This document shows, piece after piece, positions 50,446-59,659 of a DNA stretch of 64,000 bases. Both the position numbers and the translations under genes were made by a program. The stretch lies in the NCBI GenBank assembly GCA_039801465.1, contig JBDRUT010000009.1, forward strand, positions 22,696 to 86,695. The letters are read 5' to 3'. Under the pieces are notes generated by a model. The model made no database searches. It worked only from the letters and a program-made list of their open reading frames with translations, and had not been told where the DNA came from. This DNA comes from JAOABV01 sp039801465. GTDB taxonomy: Bacteria > Hydrothermota > Tepidihabitantia > Tepidihabitantales > CAIPLT01. Position 1 is the first letter of the stretch. Every line of letters begins with the position of its first letter.

Positions 50446-53400
50446 GTGCGGAAAATATTTGTATACATTTTAATTTTTACTTCGATTGTTTTCGGAAGTT
50501 CTGAAGTTATAAATTTTTCCAATAATTTAGGCAAAAATCATTTATTTAACATCATCTCAACTTCAGATGCAGGCATAGAAATTATTTTCAGTATGCACCA
50601 GATGGTAGTTGAAGAAATTGAAATTGACGGCGTGCCGATGAGAACATACGGAGTGCCAGGAATGTTCCTTCCCAATGATGAAGGTGCACCTAATCTTCAA
50701 GGCACTGGTCGCTATATTGCCATTCCGCAAGGTGCGACTGCTGAAGCAACGATTATTGAAACTCGGAAAGAAGTTTATCATAATATTGAAGTTGCGCCCG
50801 CACCAAAAATACCATTAGACACTGACACTTCTGCTTTGCGATATATCAAAAATATGGAGATATATAGCAAAAATGAATATTATCCGGCATCACCGGTCAA
50901 ACTTTCTGAACCAATGCAAATTCGCGGTGTTGACTGTGTCATTCTTGGAATAACGCCTTTCCAATATAATCCCGTAACAAAAGAGTTGATTGTCTATAAA
51001 GATATTCGAGTCCGAATAGATTTCGTTGGTGGTAACAGACGTTTTGGTGATGATGCATTACGCAACCCTTATTGGGAGCCAATTTTACAAGGACATTTAT
51101 TAAATTATAATTCATTACCTGAATTTAATTATACAGAATATTTTGACCGGTGTCGAACTCAAGGTAAAGATGGTAGAAATGGTGCTGAATATATTATCAT
51201 TGTTCCTGATGACCCAGTATTTATTGCCTGGGCAGAAACAATCAAAATTTGGCGACAATTACAAGGTATTTCTACTGTAATATATAATTTAACCCAAATC
51301 GGTGGAAATACAACGACCGCAATTAAGAATTTTTTAACTAATGCTTATAATACCTGGAACCCAAGACCAGTAGGATTTTTACTCTTATCCGATTATGAAA
51401 ATTCTGGGAAGACTTATGGCATTACTTCTTATCGTTTACCACATCCATATCAAGAGACTTATGTTATGGATAATTGGTATGCGGATATCAACGGAGATAA
51501 TTTACCTGATATGTATCATGGTCGGATATGTGCTCAGAACGAATCACAATTGAGCGTCATGATAAAAAAATTTCTTAATTACGAACGAGCACCATATGCG
51601 AATGCGAGTTTTTATAACCCAATTATTTGCGCTGCCTGGCAAACTGAACGCTGGTTTCAATTATGCGGAGAAGTCATTCGTGGATTTATGATAAATGGGC
51701 TTGGTAAGAACCCAGTTCGGCTATACGCAATATATTCCGGCACACCAACTGCTGGAAGTAGTTGGTCTACTGCAACTAATACTTCAACTGTTGTTAATTA
51801 TTTCTATAATCTTGGATGGTTACCATCAACAACTAATCCATATGGTTCAGATTGGTGGAATAACGGTAATAATACATTAATTACTCAAGCAATTAACAAC
51901 GGTGCATTCTTATTACAACATCGAGACCATGGTGGAGAAACTGGCTGGGGCGAACCAGCATATAATAATTCGGACATTAATAATTTAACTAATGATAAAT
52001 TAATTTTTGTCAATTCTCACAATTGTCTAACTGGAAGATACGACTATTCAGGTGAAGTCTTCACTGAGAAATTTCATCGTTATACTTATAACAACGCACC
52101 AAGCGGTGCATTAGGCGTTAATGCTGCAAGTCAAGTCTCCTACTCGTTTGTTAATGATTGCTATGCGTGGGGAATGTACGATTGTATGTGGCAACAATTT
52201 ATGCCTGATTATCCTGCATCCGATATTACACCAGCAAGTTCGTTTTATCCTTGCGCAGCAATGATTTATGGTAAATATTTTTTACAATCTACAAGTTGGC
52301 CCTATAATACTTCTGATAAGGTTATCACTTATAATCTATTCCATCATCACGGCGATGTATTTCAACCGCTATATAGTCAAGTCCCTCAAAATCTAACAGT
52401 GAGTCACGCATCAACATTGATTGCCGGCGCGACCAGTTTTACGGTTACTGCTAATGATGGTTCAGTTATCGCTTTGACCGTTAATAACGAAATCATCGGT
52501 ACGGCATTAGGAACTGGTAATCCTATATCAATTACAATACCCTCCCAGACTTCAGGCAACACAATGCTCGTAACTGTAACTAAACCAAATTATAATCGGT
52601 ATATGGCATCAGTTCCAATTATTCCAAGTTCCTCAGCATATATTATTGCGACCAAGACAATTCTTAATGATTCTAATAATAATAGTCAAGTTAATCCCAA
52701 TGAATTAATAAATTATGGCGTATATGCAAAAAATACCGGTGGCGTGGGTGCCTTAGGTGTTTATGGTAAACTATCAGAAACTGACCCGTATATCATAATT
52801 ACCAAAGATTCCAGTTGGTTTGGAAATATCCCAAGTAATGATTCAACATTATCAATCCCTTATTTTCAATTTAGAACATCCAATAATTGTCCCAACGGAC
52901 ATATTGCGAATTTCACATTGACATTTTACGATAGTAATAGCAATAACTGGACATCCAATTTAAGCATTACAATTTATGCTCCAATCTTAACTTATCAGGG
53001 AGTTACAGTTACTGGTGGTAACGGAAACAATATTTTGAATGTCGGTGAGACTGCGAATTTAATTGTTACGATAAAGAATACTGGTGGTGCAACCGCATCA
53101 AATGTCAGTGCTAAATTAAAGACAAATTCACCTTATATAACAATTAATGACTCAATTGGAACTTTTGGCACAATCCAACCCAATAATTCTACAACTAATT
53201 CTACTGACCCATTTAATGTTACAGTCAATCCCTATACCCAAGCAGGTATGGTCATTGAATTTTCAATTATTATTACTTCTGAAGGATATACTGATACTCT
53301 AAACTTCTCTTTACCAATTGAACCTTATTTTGAGAATTTTGAAACCAATAATGGAAATTATTTAGCCGACCCCGGTGCATCTGCTTGGCAATGGGGTATT

Positions 53401-55785
53401 CCAACATCCGGACCAAATGGTTCGCATTCAGGCACTAAACTTTGGGCGACCGTGCTTGCTGGAAACTATGCGAACAATGCAAATTGGAAATTGACCAGCA
53501 AAGAATTTATTGCAACAAAAAACAACCCAACTCTGACATTCTGGCATTGGCGGTATATGGAAAAAATGAGCACTTTTTACCCTGGTCGAGCATATGACGG
53601 AGGTAATGTGAAAATTTCCATTGATAGCGGAAACACTTGGACTCTAATTCGGCCGATTGATGGTTACGATGGTGTTGCGTACACAACAACTGCTGGCATT
53701 GCGGGTGAATCTTGTTATAGCGGTATTGATACTTTTTGGACCGAAGAGCAATTTTCTCTATCTGTAAATATTGGGCAGCGTTTCTTTTTAAGATGGCATT
53801 TTGGGAGCGACGGCAATTTAGTATATTCTGGTTGGTATGTTGATGATATTAGTGGCACTGGATTTGCTCCATTTGTTAAAACTAATGATGTTGGAATTGA
53901 AGCAATAATCTCTCCCACCGCATCACATCAAGTCAATACACTTTTACAGCCTAAAGTCCGAATTAGAAATTATGGCAATGTTGTCCAATCTAATTTTCAA
54001 GTAATATGTTCAATTGTTAATGCTAATGGCGTTTATCGGTATTCTAATACGCAAACGGTTAGTTTTATCAATCTTTGGGATACAGTTCGAGTTGATTTCT
54101 CCTCGTGGATGCCTACGATAATTGAAGGATGCACAATAAAAATTAGAACTAAACTAACTTCTGACCAAAATTCAAGCAATGATAGAATCACCTATTACTT
54201 TGCTGTCGGTGATTATATTCCGCCAGCGATTCCAAGTCAAATTTCACCACCAAACAACTCAAGTTCTTACAATCTAACCCAGCAATTCTTCTGGCACACA
54301 ATATCTGACGCGGTTTTTTATAATTTAGTTGTCTCAAAAGATATGCAAGAAATCATTAATCTGAATCTAAGTGAAACTACCTATACTGCAACCCATTTAT
54401 CTCCAGGCTCTTATCAATGGAAGATTCGTGCTCAAGACCAAGCGGGTAATTGGAGTAACTTCTCTTCAGAATGGACTTTTACAATTATTGCCGGGACACC
54501 AGGATGGTCACAAAAAGAACCAATTAATGCGAATTTGTCTCCGACAATTCTAAATGTTATCAAAGATGGTGGTGCTTTAGTTGGTGTTGGTGATGAATAT
54601 CTCTACGCATTTATCGGAACTAAAACTAATATATTCAGAAGATATCGAATTGGTGAAAAGGCTGGTTGGGAAACTGTTGACTCAATTCCTTTTGGGTTCA
54701 AATATCAACCAGAAACAGGTGTTGACCCGACAACAATCAACAAAAAATTTATTGGCAAAGGCTCAGCGCTTTGTTATGATGGAACGAGTAAAATTTACGC
54801 CGTTAAAGGTAATGGAACAAGAGAATTTTGGTGTTATGACATTTACTCTCACACTTGGACTCTATTGCCGTATGTGCCATCTCCTCAACCTCTTAAGAGC
54901 GGGACTTCGCTCGCATACCTCAACGGTTTTGTTTACCTTTTAGCCGGATGTCATAAACCAACTGACTCAACTAATTTCTATGCATATAGTATTGCTGAAA
55001 GTACTTGGACTTCTAAACCTGGTGTTCATTTGGGCGCAAAACCATGGAAGGCAGGAAGTTGTATAACAGCCCTTGACGGCAAAATCTATTCTCTCAAAGG
55101 TGGTGATAAATACAATTTATTCTTTGTCTATAATCCTACAACAAACAATTGGACGAACTTAGAATCAATGCCTTTACCTAATGTGGTTTTTGGACGCTAC
55201 AAAACAAAAGTATTGGTCAAAGATGGCGCGGCAATAACATCTGATGGTAATGCGATATATGCAATCAAAGGCGGTGGAACTGAAGCCTTTTGGAAATATA
55301 CTCCGGGCAATCCTGGTATCTGGCAACCAAAAGACAGGATTCCAGTAATTGACAAGAGACATGCACCTAAAACCGGTTCTGCAATGGCTTATGCTGCAGG
55401 TAAAATTTGGCTTTTGGTTGGTAACAAACAACCTGATTTCTGGTGCTATACAATTGGTGCTAAAGATTTAACTACATTTGCACCCTCAACATCCACCAAC
55501 ATTACAACCGAAAAAAATATATCTAACTTAAAGTTTAACTTTGAAGTTAACCCCAACCCAGTTACTCAGCTTACTACAATTCACTATACTGTTCTAATTT
55601 CAGGAAAAGTATCAATTAAACTTTACAATATCAGCGGACAATTAATTGAAACAATTATTGATGAACCACATAATAGCGGAATTTATACGACAACACTTTC
55701 TACAAATAATTTAACTAAAGGCATCTACTTTTTACAATATAAAGACGAAAAACACCAGAAAAAAATAAAACTAATAGTCCAATAA
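50446..55785 (+). CDS. Giant secreted gingipain-like (C25) cysteine protease with kelch repeats and T9SS-like tail
   Basis: From the GTG at 50446 (AAGGAGG 5 nt upstream) the protein has about 1779 residues. The signal peptide is KIFVYILIFTSIVFG. A propeptide-like region is followed by a C25-like catalytic domain: AEYIIIVPDDPVFIAWAETI, FLLLSDYENSG, the proposed catalytic His495 in RDHGGETGW and Cys527 in VNSHNCLTG, 32 residues apart as in gingipains. Then come Ig/CARDB-like beta domains (NVGETANLIVTIKNTGGATA), a jelly-roll-like segment with FENFETNNGNY, kelch-like repeats (about 1370-1680, e.g. LAYLNGFVYLLAG) and a C-terminal sorting tail (VNPNPVTQLTTIHY, LTKGIYFLQYKD). It is probably a surface or secreted protease. 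An ATG at 50401 is the less likely start. Confidence 0.82.
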   Translation: MRKIFVYILIFTSIVFGSSEVINFSNNLGKNHLFNIISTSDAGIEIIFSMHQMVVEEIEIDGVPMRTYGVPGMFLPNDEGAPNLQGTGRYIAIPQGATAEATIIETRKEVYHNIEVAPAPKIPLDTDTSALRYIKNMEIYSKNEYYPASPVKLSEPMQIRGVDCVILGITPFQYNPVTKELIVYKDIRVRIDFVGGNRRFGDDALRNPYWEPILQGHLLNYNSLPEFNYTEYFDRCRTQGKDGRNGAEYIIIVPDDPVFIAWAETIKIWRQLQGISTVIYNLTQIGGNTTTAIKNFLTNAYNTWNPRPVGFLLLSDYENSGKTYGITSYRLPHPYQETYVMDNWYADINGDNLPDMYHGRICAQNESQLSVMIKKFLNYERAPYANASFYNPIICAAWQTERWFQLCGEVIRGFMINGLGKNPVRLYAIYSGTPTAGSSWSTATNTSTVVNYFYNLGWLPSTTNPYGSDWWNNGNNTLITQAINNGAFLLQHRDHGGETGWGEPAYNNSDINNLTNDKLIFVNSHNCLTGRYDYSGEVFTEKFHRYTYNNAPSGALGVNAASQVSYSFVNDCYAWGMYDCMWQQFMPDYPASDITPASSFYPCAAMIYGKYFLQSTSWPYNTSDKVITYNLFHHHGDVFQPLYSQVPQNLTVSHASTLIAGATSFTVTANDGSVIALTVNNEIIGTALGTGNPISITIPSQTSGNTMLVTVTKPNYNRYMASVPIIPSSSAYIIATKTILNDSNNNSQVNPNELINYGVYAKNTGGVGALGVYGKLSETDPYIIITKDSSWFGNIPSNDSTLSIPYFQFRTSNNCPNGHIANFTLTFYDSNSNNWTSNLSITIYAPILTYQGVTVTGGNGNNILNVGETANLIVTIKNTGGATASNVSAKLKTNSPYITINDSIGTFGTIQPNNSTTNSTDPFNVTVNPYTQAGMVIEFSIIITSEGYTDTLNFSLPIEPYFENFETNNGNYLADPGASAWQWGIPTSGPNGSHSGTKLWATVLAGNYANNANWKLTSKEFIATKNNPTLTFWHWRYMEKMSTFYPGRAYDGGNVKISIDSGNTWTLIRPIDGYDGVAYTTTAGIAGESCYSGIDTFWTEEQFSLSVNIGQRFFLRWHFGSDGNLVYSGWYVDDISGTGFAPFVKTNDVGIEAIISPTASHQVNTLLQPKVRIRNYGNVVQSNFQVICSIVNANGVYRYSNTQTVSFINLWDTVRVDFSSWMPTIIEGCTIKIRTKLTSDQNSSNDRITYYFAVGDYIPPAIPSQISPPNNSSSYNLTQQFFWHTISDAVFYNLVVSKDMQEIINLNLSETTYTATHLSPGSYQWKIRAQDQAGNWSNFSSEWTFTIIAGTPGWSQKEPINANLSPTILNVIKDGGALVGVGDEYLYAFIGTKTNIFRRYRIGEKAGWETVDSIPFGFKYQPETGVDPTTINKKFIGKGSALCYDGTSKIYAVKGNGTREFWCYDIYSHTWTLLPYVPSPQPLKSGTSLAYLNGFVYLLAGCHKPTDSTNFYAYSIAESTWTSKPGVHLGAKPWKAGSCITALDGKIYSLKGGDKYNLFFVYNPTTNNWTNLESMPLPNVVFGRYKTKVLVKDGAAITSDGNAIYAIKGGGTEAFWKYTPGNPGIWQPKDRIPVIDKRHAPKTGSAMAYAAGKIWLLVGNKQPDFWCYTIGAKDLTTFAPSTSTNITTEKNISNLKFNFEVNPNPVTQLTTIHYTVLISGKVSIKLYNISGQLIETIIDEPHNSGIYTTTLSTNNLTKGIYFLQYKDEKHQKKIKLIVQ

Positions 55786-56219
55786 ATAAAACTTAATAAC
55801 GGTTCAAAATAAATTTAGACCAATCTAAGCCTATAACCAAATTCACAATCCAATTAATCACATTTGGATAACACCTTCATCTTGATGAAGTTAATAATAT
55901 CAGCGATAAATATTTTAACATTATTCTTATCTAACTTACTTGTTCGTCAATTGCCAGTAATCTTATTTGTTATCTTAGGATAAAACCTTTATACTATAAT
56001 ATTAAGCCCTTTGTTAATATCACTAACATTATAAGTAACAATAATGAGATTAAAGTTCATAGAATATATAAATGGCTAACCTATAGGCGACTATCTCTAC
56101 CGCATATAAGGTAAGAGTGTCCTAATATTCGGTCAGGAACTGGCTAACTATGGGCTAGCCCAACCCTAGCCCCGGGCTAGCCCTAAAAATTGATTAATAT
56201 AATCTATTTAAAAACTAAT
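55786..56219. repeat. Gene-free convergent region with a 12-bp-period palindromic array (56076-56185)
   Basis: The array has GGGCTAGCCC at 56152-56161 and again at 56174-56183, and upstream ATAGGCGAC (56083-56091) and CCGCATAT. In reverse complement the same landmarks, in the same order, occur at 26480-26575. The rest (55786-56075) is AT-rich with no gene or RNA seen. Confidence 0.65.
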
Positions 56220-57290
56220 TTAGAAATTCTTAATATATTTATTTCCTGGCAATTGCTTAATTAATCCTTTAATCTCTAATGACAGTAATTGGACTAACAC
56301 TTCTGAAATTGGTTCATTTAATAAATCTGCAATTTGGTCTGAGTAAAGTGGTTCTGAATTGAGAATTTCTATGATTTTCTTCTCTTTCTCATTCACTGGT
56401 ATTTCTCTCTTTTCTTTTTTATCTAAAGCAATTTTTAACTCTTCGCAAATATCTTCTATTGTTGTAACTGGTTTTGCGCCTTGTTTAATTAATTGATTCG
56501 TGCCAGCACTGGTTTGTTTATCAATTGCACCAGGAACTGCAAATACCTCTCTGCCTTGTTCTGCTGCCCAGGTGACTGTATTTAGTACGCCGGAATCTGA
56601 TGGTGCTTCAATTGCTAAAACTCCTAAAGAAAGCCCGCTAATAATCCGATTCCGTTTCGGAAAATTCATTGCAAAAGGTGTTGTGCCAAAATTAAATTCA
56701 GATATAATGGCACCATTTTGAGCAATTTTATCATACAATTGTTTGTTTTCTGGCGGATAATATACATCAATACCGCAACCAAGCACTGCTAATGTGCGAC
56801 CTTGGACTTTCAGTGCGGATTGATGAGCAATTGTATCAATTCCTCGGGCTAAACCACTAACAACCGTAATTCCAATACTTGCCAACTCACTACTGAATTT
56901 TTCTGCAACCATTCTGCCATATGGTGTTGGTCGGCGCGTGCCAATTATCGCTATTGCTTTTTCATCTTCAGACCTTATCTCACCCCGAATAAACAATACC
57001 GGCGGAGCATGGCTAATCGATTTGAGATTCTTAGGATAATCCGCATCAAGATAAGAAATTATTTTTACATAAAGTCTCTCTGCTATTTTACATTTTTCTT
57101 CAGTTGCTTTTGACCGTTTATAATTCTTAATTGCTAAGGCAATTTCATTATCAATACCTTTAACCATTAATAAATCCGAAATCGACGCATCAAAGATTGC
57201 TTGGGGTGTAAGGAACTTTTGTAGAAGATTTTTAAGTTTTGCTTCAGTCATACGAGGAATATCATATAAATCAATAAACAGTTGGCTCAT
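56220..57290 (-). CDS. dprA: DNA-processing protein DprA
   Basis: DprA binds incoming single-stranded DNA during transformation and loads RecA. The 356-residue protein has a helical N-terminal domain, the Rossmann-fold core with AIIGTRRPTPYGRMVAEKF, VSGLARGIDTIAHQSAL, LGCGIDVYYPPENKQL, FPKRNRIISGLSLGVLAIEA and a C-terminal winged-helix (EPLYSDQIADLLNEPISEV). All main family motifs are present. It lies on the minus strand 59 bp from obgE's stop. No other competence genes are in the window, so transformation ability cannot be judged from this alone. Confidence 0.95.
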   Translation of the reverse strand: MSQLFIDLYDIPRMTEAKLKNLLQKFLTPQAIFDASISDLLMVKGIDNEIALAIKNYKRSKATEEKCKIAERLYVKIISYLDADYPKNLKSISHAPPVLFIRGEIRSEDEKAIAIIGTRRPTPYGRMVAEKFSSELASIGITVVSGLARGIDTIAHQSALKVQGRTLAVLGCGIDVYYPPENKQLYDKIAQNGAIISEFNFGTTPFAMNFPKRNRIISGLSLGVLAIEAPSDSGVLNTVTWAAEQGREVFAVPGAIDKQTSAGTNQLIKQGAKPVTTIEDICEELKIALDKKEKREIPVNEKEKKIIEILNSEPLYSDQIADLLNEPISEVLVQLLSLEIKGLIKQLPGNKYIKNF

Positions 57291-57349
57291 TTTATTTAAC
57301 CGAATACTCGCTATGATTTACATTTAATTTTGTCACAAAACTCTTAAAA

Positions 57350-58321
57350 CTATTTATTCAATGACAAATACTTTTCAGATAGATAATTCAAGAAATTATC
57401 TACTCCTTGTCCACTTAAAGCAGAAAGGTAAAAACTCGGTAAATTGGTGGAAAATTCCGTGATATTCGGAACCAAATCAATTTTATTAAATACAACAATC
57501 TGTTCCTTTTTAAGAATTTCTGGGTTGTAATTAAAAATCTCTTTTTGAATTGTTTCTAAATCTTGAAGCGGATTAGGCTGACTAATGTCAATAACATAAA
57601 TTATAATTTTAGTTCGTTCAATATGTCTTAAGAAGACCAAACCCAGACCTTTACCTTCAGATGCACCTTCAATTATTCCTGGCATATCAGCAACAGTTAT
57701 TATCTGTTCTTGAGATTTAAGCACACCTAAATTCGGAGATAAAGTAGTGAATGGATAATTAGCAATTTTCGGATGTGCTGAAGTTATCCGGGCTAATAGA
57801 GTTGATTTGCCTGCATTGGGTAGTCCAACTAAACCAATGTCTGCAATCAGTCGAAGAATTAATTTTAATTTTCGTTTTTCCCCAGGCTCACCTTTTTCTC
57901 GAATGCGAGGGGCTCGATTAGTTGAACTAACAAATGCCGCATTTCCTCTACCACCTCTACCACCTTTGGCAACAAGTAATTTTTGGTTATGTTCAAGAAT
58001 TTCACCAAGTTTTTCTTCAGTTTCTGCATCAAAAACATCAGTACCTAATGGAACCGGAATAAAAATATCCGCACCATTTTTACCGTGTTGATTTTTACCT
58101 TTCCCATGCATACCCCGTTGTGCTCGATAAGTAACATGATATTCTAAATCAGCAAGAGTTGCAAGGTCTTTTTCTCCAATTAAATACACTGAACCGCCAT
58201 CGCCGCCATCGCCGCCATTTGGACCACCTCGGGGAACAAATTTCTCCCGTCGGAATGAAATACAACCATCTCCTCCATCGCCGGCAAATACATTAATTAC
58301 TACTTTGTCAACGAACTTCAT
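57350..58321 (-). CDS. obgE: Obg-family ribosome-assembly GTPase
   Basis: ObgE/CgtA assists 50S ribosome assembly. The glycine-rich Obg domain (residues 1-157) has GDGGDGCISFRREKFVPRGGPNGGDGGDGG. The G domain has G1 GLPNAGKST, G2 with YPFTTLSP, G3 DMPG, G4 FNKIDL and G5 SALSG. The protein ends soon after at 323 residues, so the optional C-terminal OCT domain is missing, as in many lineages. AAGAGA lies just upstream of the ATG. Confidence 0.96.
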   Translation of the reverse strand: MKFVDKVVINVFAGDGGDGCISFRREKFVPRGGPNGGDGGDGGSVYLIGEKDLATLADLEYHVTYRAQRGMHGKGKNQHGKNGADIFIPVPLGTDVFDAETEEKLGEILEHNQKLLVAKGGRGGRGNAAFVSSTNRAPRIREKGEPGEKRKLKLILRLIADIGLVGLPNAGKSTLLARITSAHPKIANYPFTTLSPNLGVLKSQEQIITVADMPGIIEGASEGKGLGLVFLRHIERTKIIIYVIDISQPNPLQDLETIQKEIFNYNPEILKKEQIVVFNKIDLVPNITEFSTNLPSFYLSALSGQGVDNFLNYLSEKYLSLNK

Positions 58322-58336
58322 TGTAGTCTCTTAAAA

Positions 58337-58400
58337 AAGTGCTACGAAAAACACTGAAGACACAGAAAACAAAAGAAAATTCAATGCCTTCAATAGCGAC
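58337..58400 (+). repeat. Copy of the dispersed intergenic repeat
   Basis: The sequence GTGCTACGAAAAACACTGAA, then GACACAGAAAACAAAAGAAA, then ATTCAATGCCTTCAATAGCG matches the order and wording of the other copies. It lies between obgE and coaD. Confidence 0.6.
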
Positions 58401-58483
58401 CTAAAATGGATGCAAAGATTTCTCATTAGTTATACCGATTTTAAATATATGCTGAAACTTAAAAAATAATTATCAATCACCAA

Positions 58484-58981
58484 CTACTTGTAATTAAGCC
58501 CCTTTTGTTTTAGTTTCTGATATAAAGCAGGAAGAACTGGTTTCGGCACAAATTCTTTCAAATCACCGCCCATCCGGCCAATTTCTTTAATTAGCGTAGC
58601 GGATAAATAAGCATATTGTTCTGAGGCTAAAAAGAATATAGTTTCAATTTCTGGTGCAATTTTACGGTTGGTCAATGCCATCTGAAATTCATAGTCAAAG
58701 TCAGAAATAGTTCTTAAACCCCGAATAATTGCACATGCTTTCTCTTTTCTGACAAAATCTACTAACAGTCCTTCAAAGGACTTTACCTCAATCCGGGAAA
58801 TATTTTTAGTAGCTTTTTTTATCAATTCTTCTCGTTCTGCAAGTGTGAAAATCGGTGACTTTTCTTCTCGTTTGGCTACTGCAATTATTATCTTATCAAA
58901 AAGTTTCAATGCTCTTTTGACAACATCAATATGACCATTAGTGATTGGGTCAAAACTCCCAGGAAACACTGCCTTTCTCAT
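58484..58981 (-). CDS. coaD: Pantetheine-phosphate adenylyltransferase
   Basis: CoaD transfers AMP to 4'-phosphopantetheine in CoA synthesis. The 165-residue protein opens with AVFPGSFDPITNGHIDVVKR, which holds the nucleotide-binding T/HxGH motif, and has SFEGLLVDFVRKEKACAIIRGLRTISDFDYE and the ISxTxIKE-type helix YAYLSATLIKEIGRMGGD. AAGGAGC precedes the ATG. It overlaps the end of rsmD by 32 bp, the common rsmD-coaD order. Confidence 0.97.
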   Translation of the reverse strand: MRKAVFPGSFDPITNGHIDVVKRALKLFDKIIIAVAKREEKSPIFTLAEREELIKKATKNISRIEVKSFEGLLVDFVRKEKACAIIRGLRTISDFDYEFQMALTNRKIAPEIETIFFLASEQYAYLSATLIKEIGRMGGDLKEFVPKPVLPALYQKLKQKGLNYK

Positions 58982-59525
58982 AATTGCTCCTTAAAATTGA
59001 TATTACTGTATCATTGTAATCTTTTCTTTTGAATAAATTTAGCCCTTCTGGCAAGATAAATTCTTCTTTTTCAGAATGCTCAATTATAATAATACCATTC
59101 TTGTTTAATAACTCATATTTCATTATCTTCTTAATCACCGGTTCAACCAAACCAGTATTGTATGGTGGATCTAAAAAAATAATATCAAATTTATGCGATT
59201 TTAACTGGGGAATTATGCGCAAAGCATCATTAGTTATAACTTGAGTTCTGTCTTCTAAGCCAATGAGATTTTGTCTTAAATATTTAACTATTTTTCGATT
59301 ATTTTCTATAAAAGCAACAAATTTTGCCCCTCGTGAAATTGCTTCAATGCCAACTGCTCCTGCTCCTGCAAAAATATCGCACATATTTGCTTGTTTTAAG
59401 ACATCGGGAAAATTGGCTTCAATGATATTAAAGATTGCTCCGCGGAGTTTATCTGTAGTTGCGTGCAATAGTCCTTTCGGATATACCAATCTCTTGCCTT
59501 TCAGGCTTCCTGCAATTATCTTCAC
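58950..59525 (-). CDS. rsmD: 16S rRNA (guanine966-N2)-methyltransferase
   Basis: RsmD methylates G966 of 16S rRNA. The 191-residue protein has MKIIAGSLKGKRLVYP, CDIFAGAGAVGIEAISRGA (SAM motif) and the catalytic DPPY in IIFLDPPYNTGL. The start is GTG (59523-59525); the promoter TTGACA with TATATT ends 5 nt before it, so the mRNA should be leaderless. It overlaps coaD by 32 bp and both probably share this promoter. Confidence 0.95.
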   Translation of the reverse strand: MKIIAGSLKGKRLVYPKGLLHATTDKLRGAIFNIIEANFPDVLKQANMCDIFAGAGAVGIEAISRGAKFVAFIENNRKIVKYLRQNLIGLEDRTQVITNDALRIIPQLKSHKFDIIFLDPPYNTGLVEPVIKKIMKYELLNKNGIIIIEHSEKEEFILPEGLNLFKRKDYNDTVISILRSNYEKGSVSWEF

Positions 59526-59530
59526 TTCAC

Positions 59531-59560
59531 AATATATATCAATAAATCTGACTTTGTCAA
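59531..59560 (-). promoter_or_regulatory. rsmD-coaD promoter, leaderless type
   Basis: On the minus strand TTGACA (59555-59560) and TATATT (59531-59536) are 18 bp apart, or 17 bp with ATATAT. Five bases separate TATATT from the GTG at 59525. Confidence 0.7.
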
Positions 59561-59624
59561 GTTTAGAATCTTGAAAAGATTGCTTTTAAGGAACTTGTCA
59601 ACAAACCGTATAATTTTATCTATC

Positions 59625-59652
59625 TTGACAATGAATATTATCAGCGTATAAA
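59625..59652 (+). promoter_or_regulatory. Promoter of the TGS GTPase gene, leaderless type
   Basis: TTGACA (59625-59630), a 16-bp spacer and TATAAA (59647-59652) end 7 nt before the ATG at 59660. Confidence 0.7.
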
Positions 59653-59659
59653 ATATATT

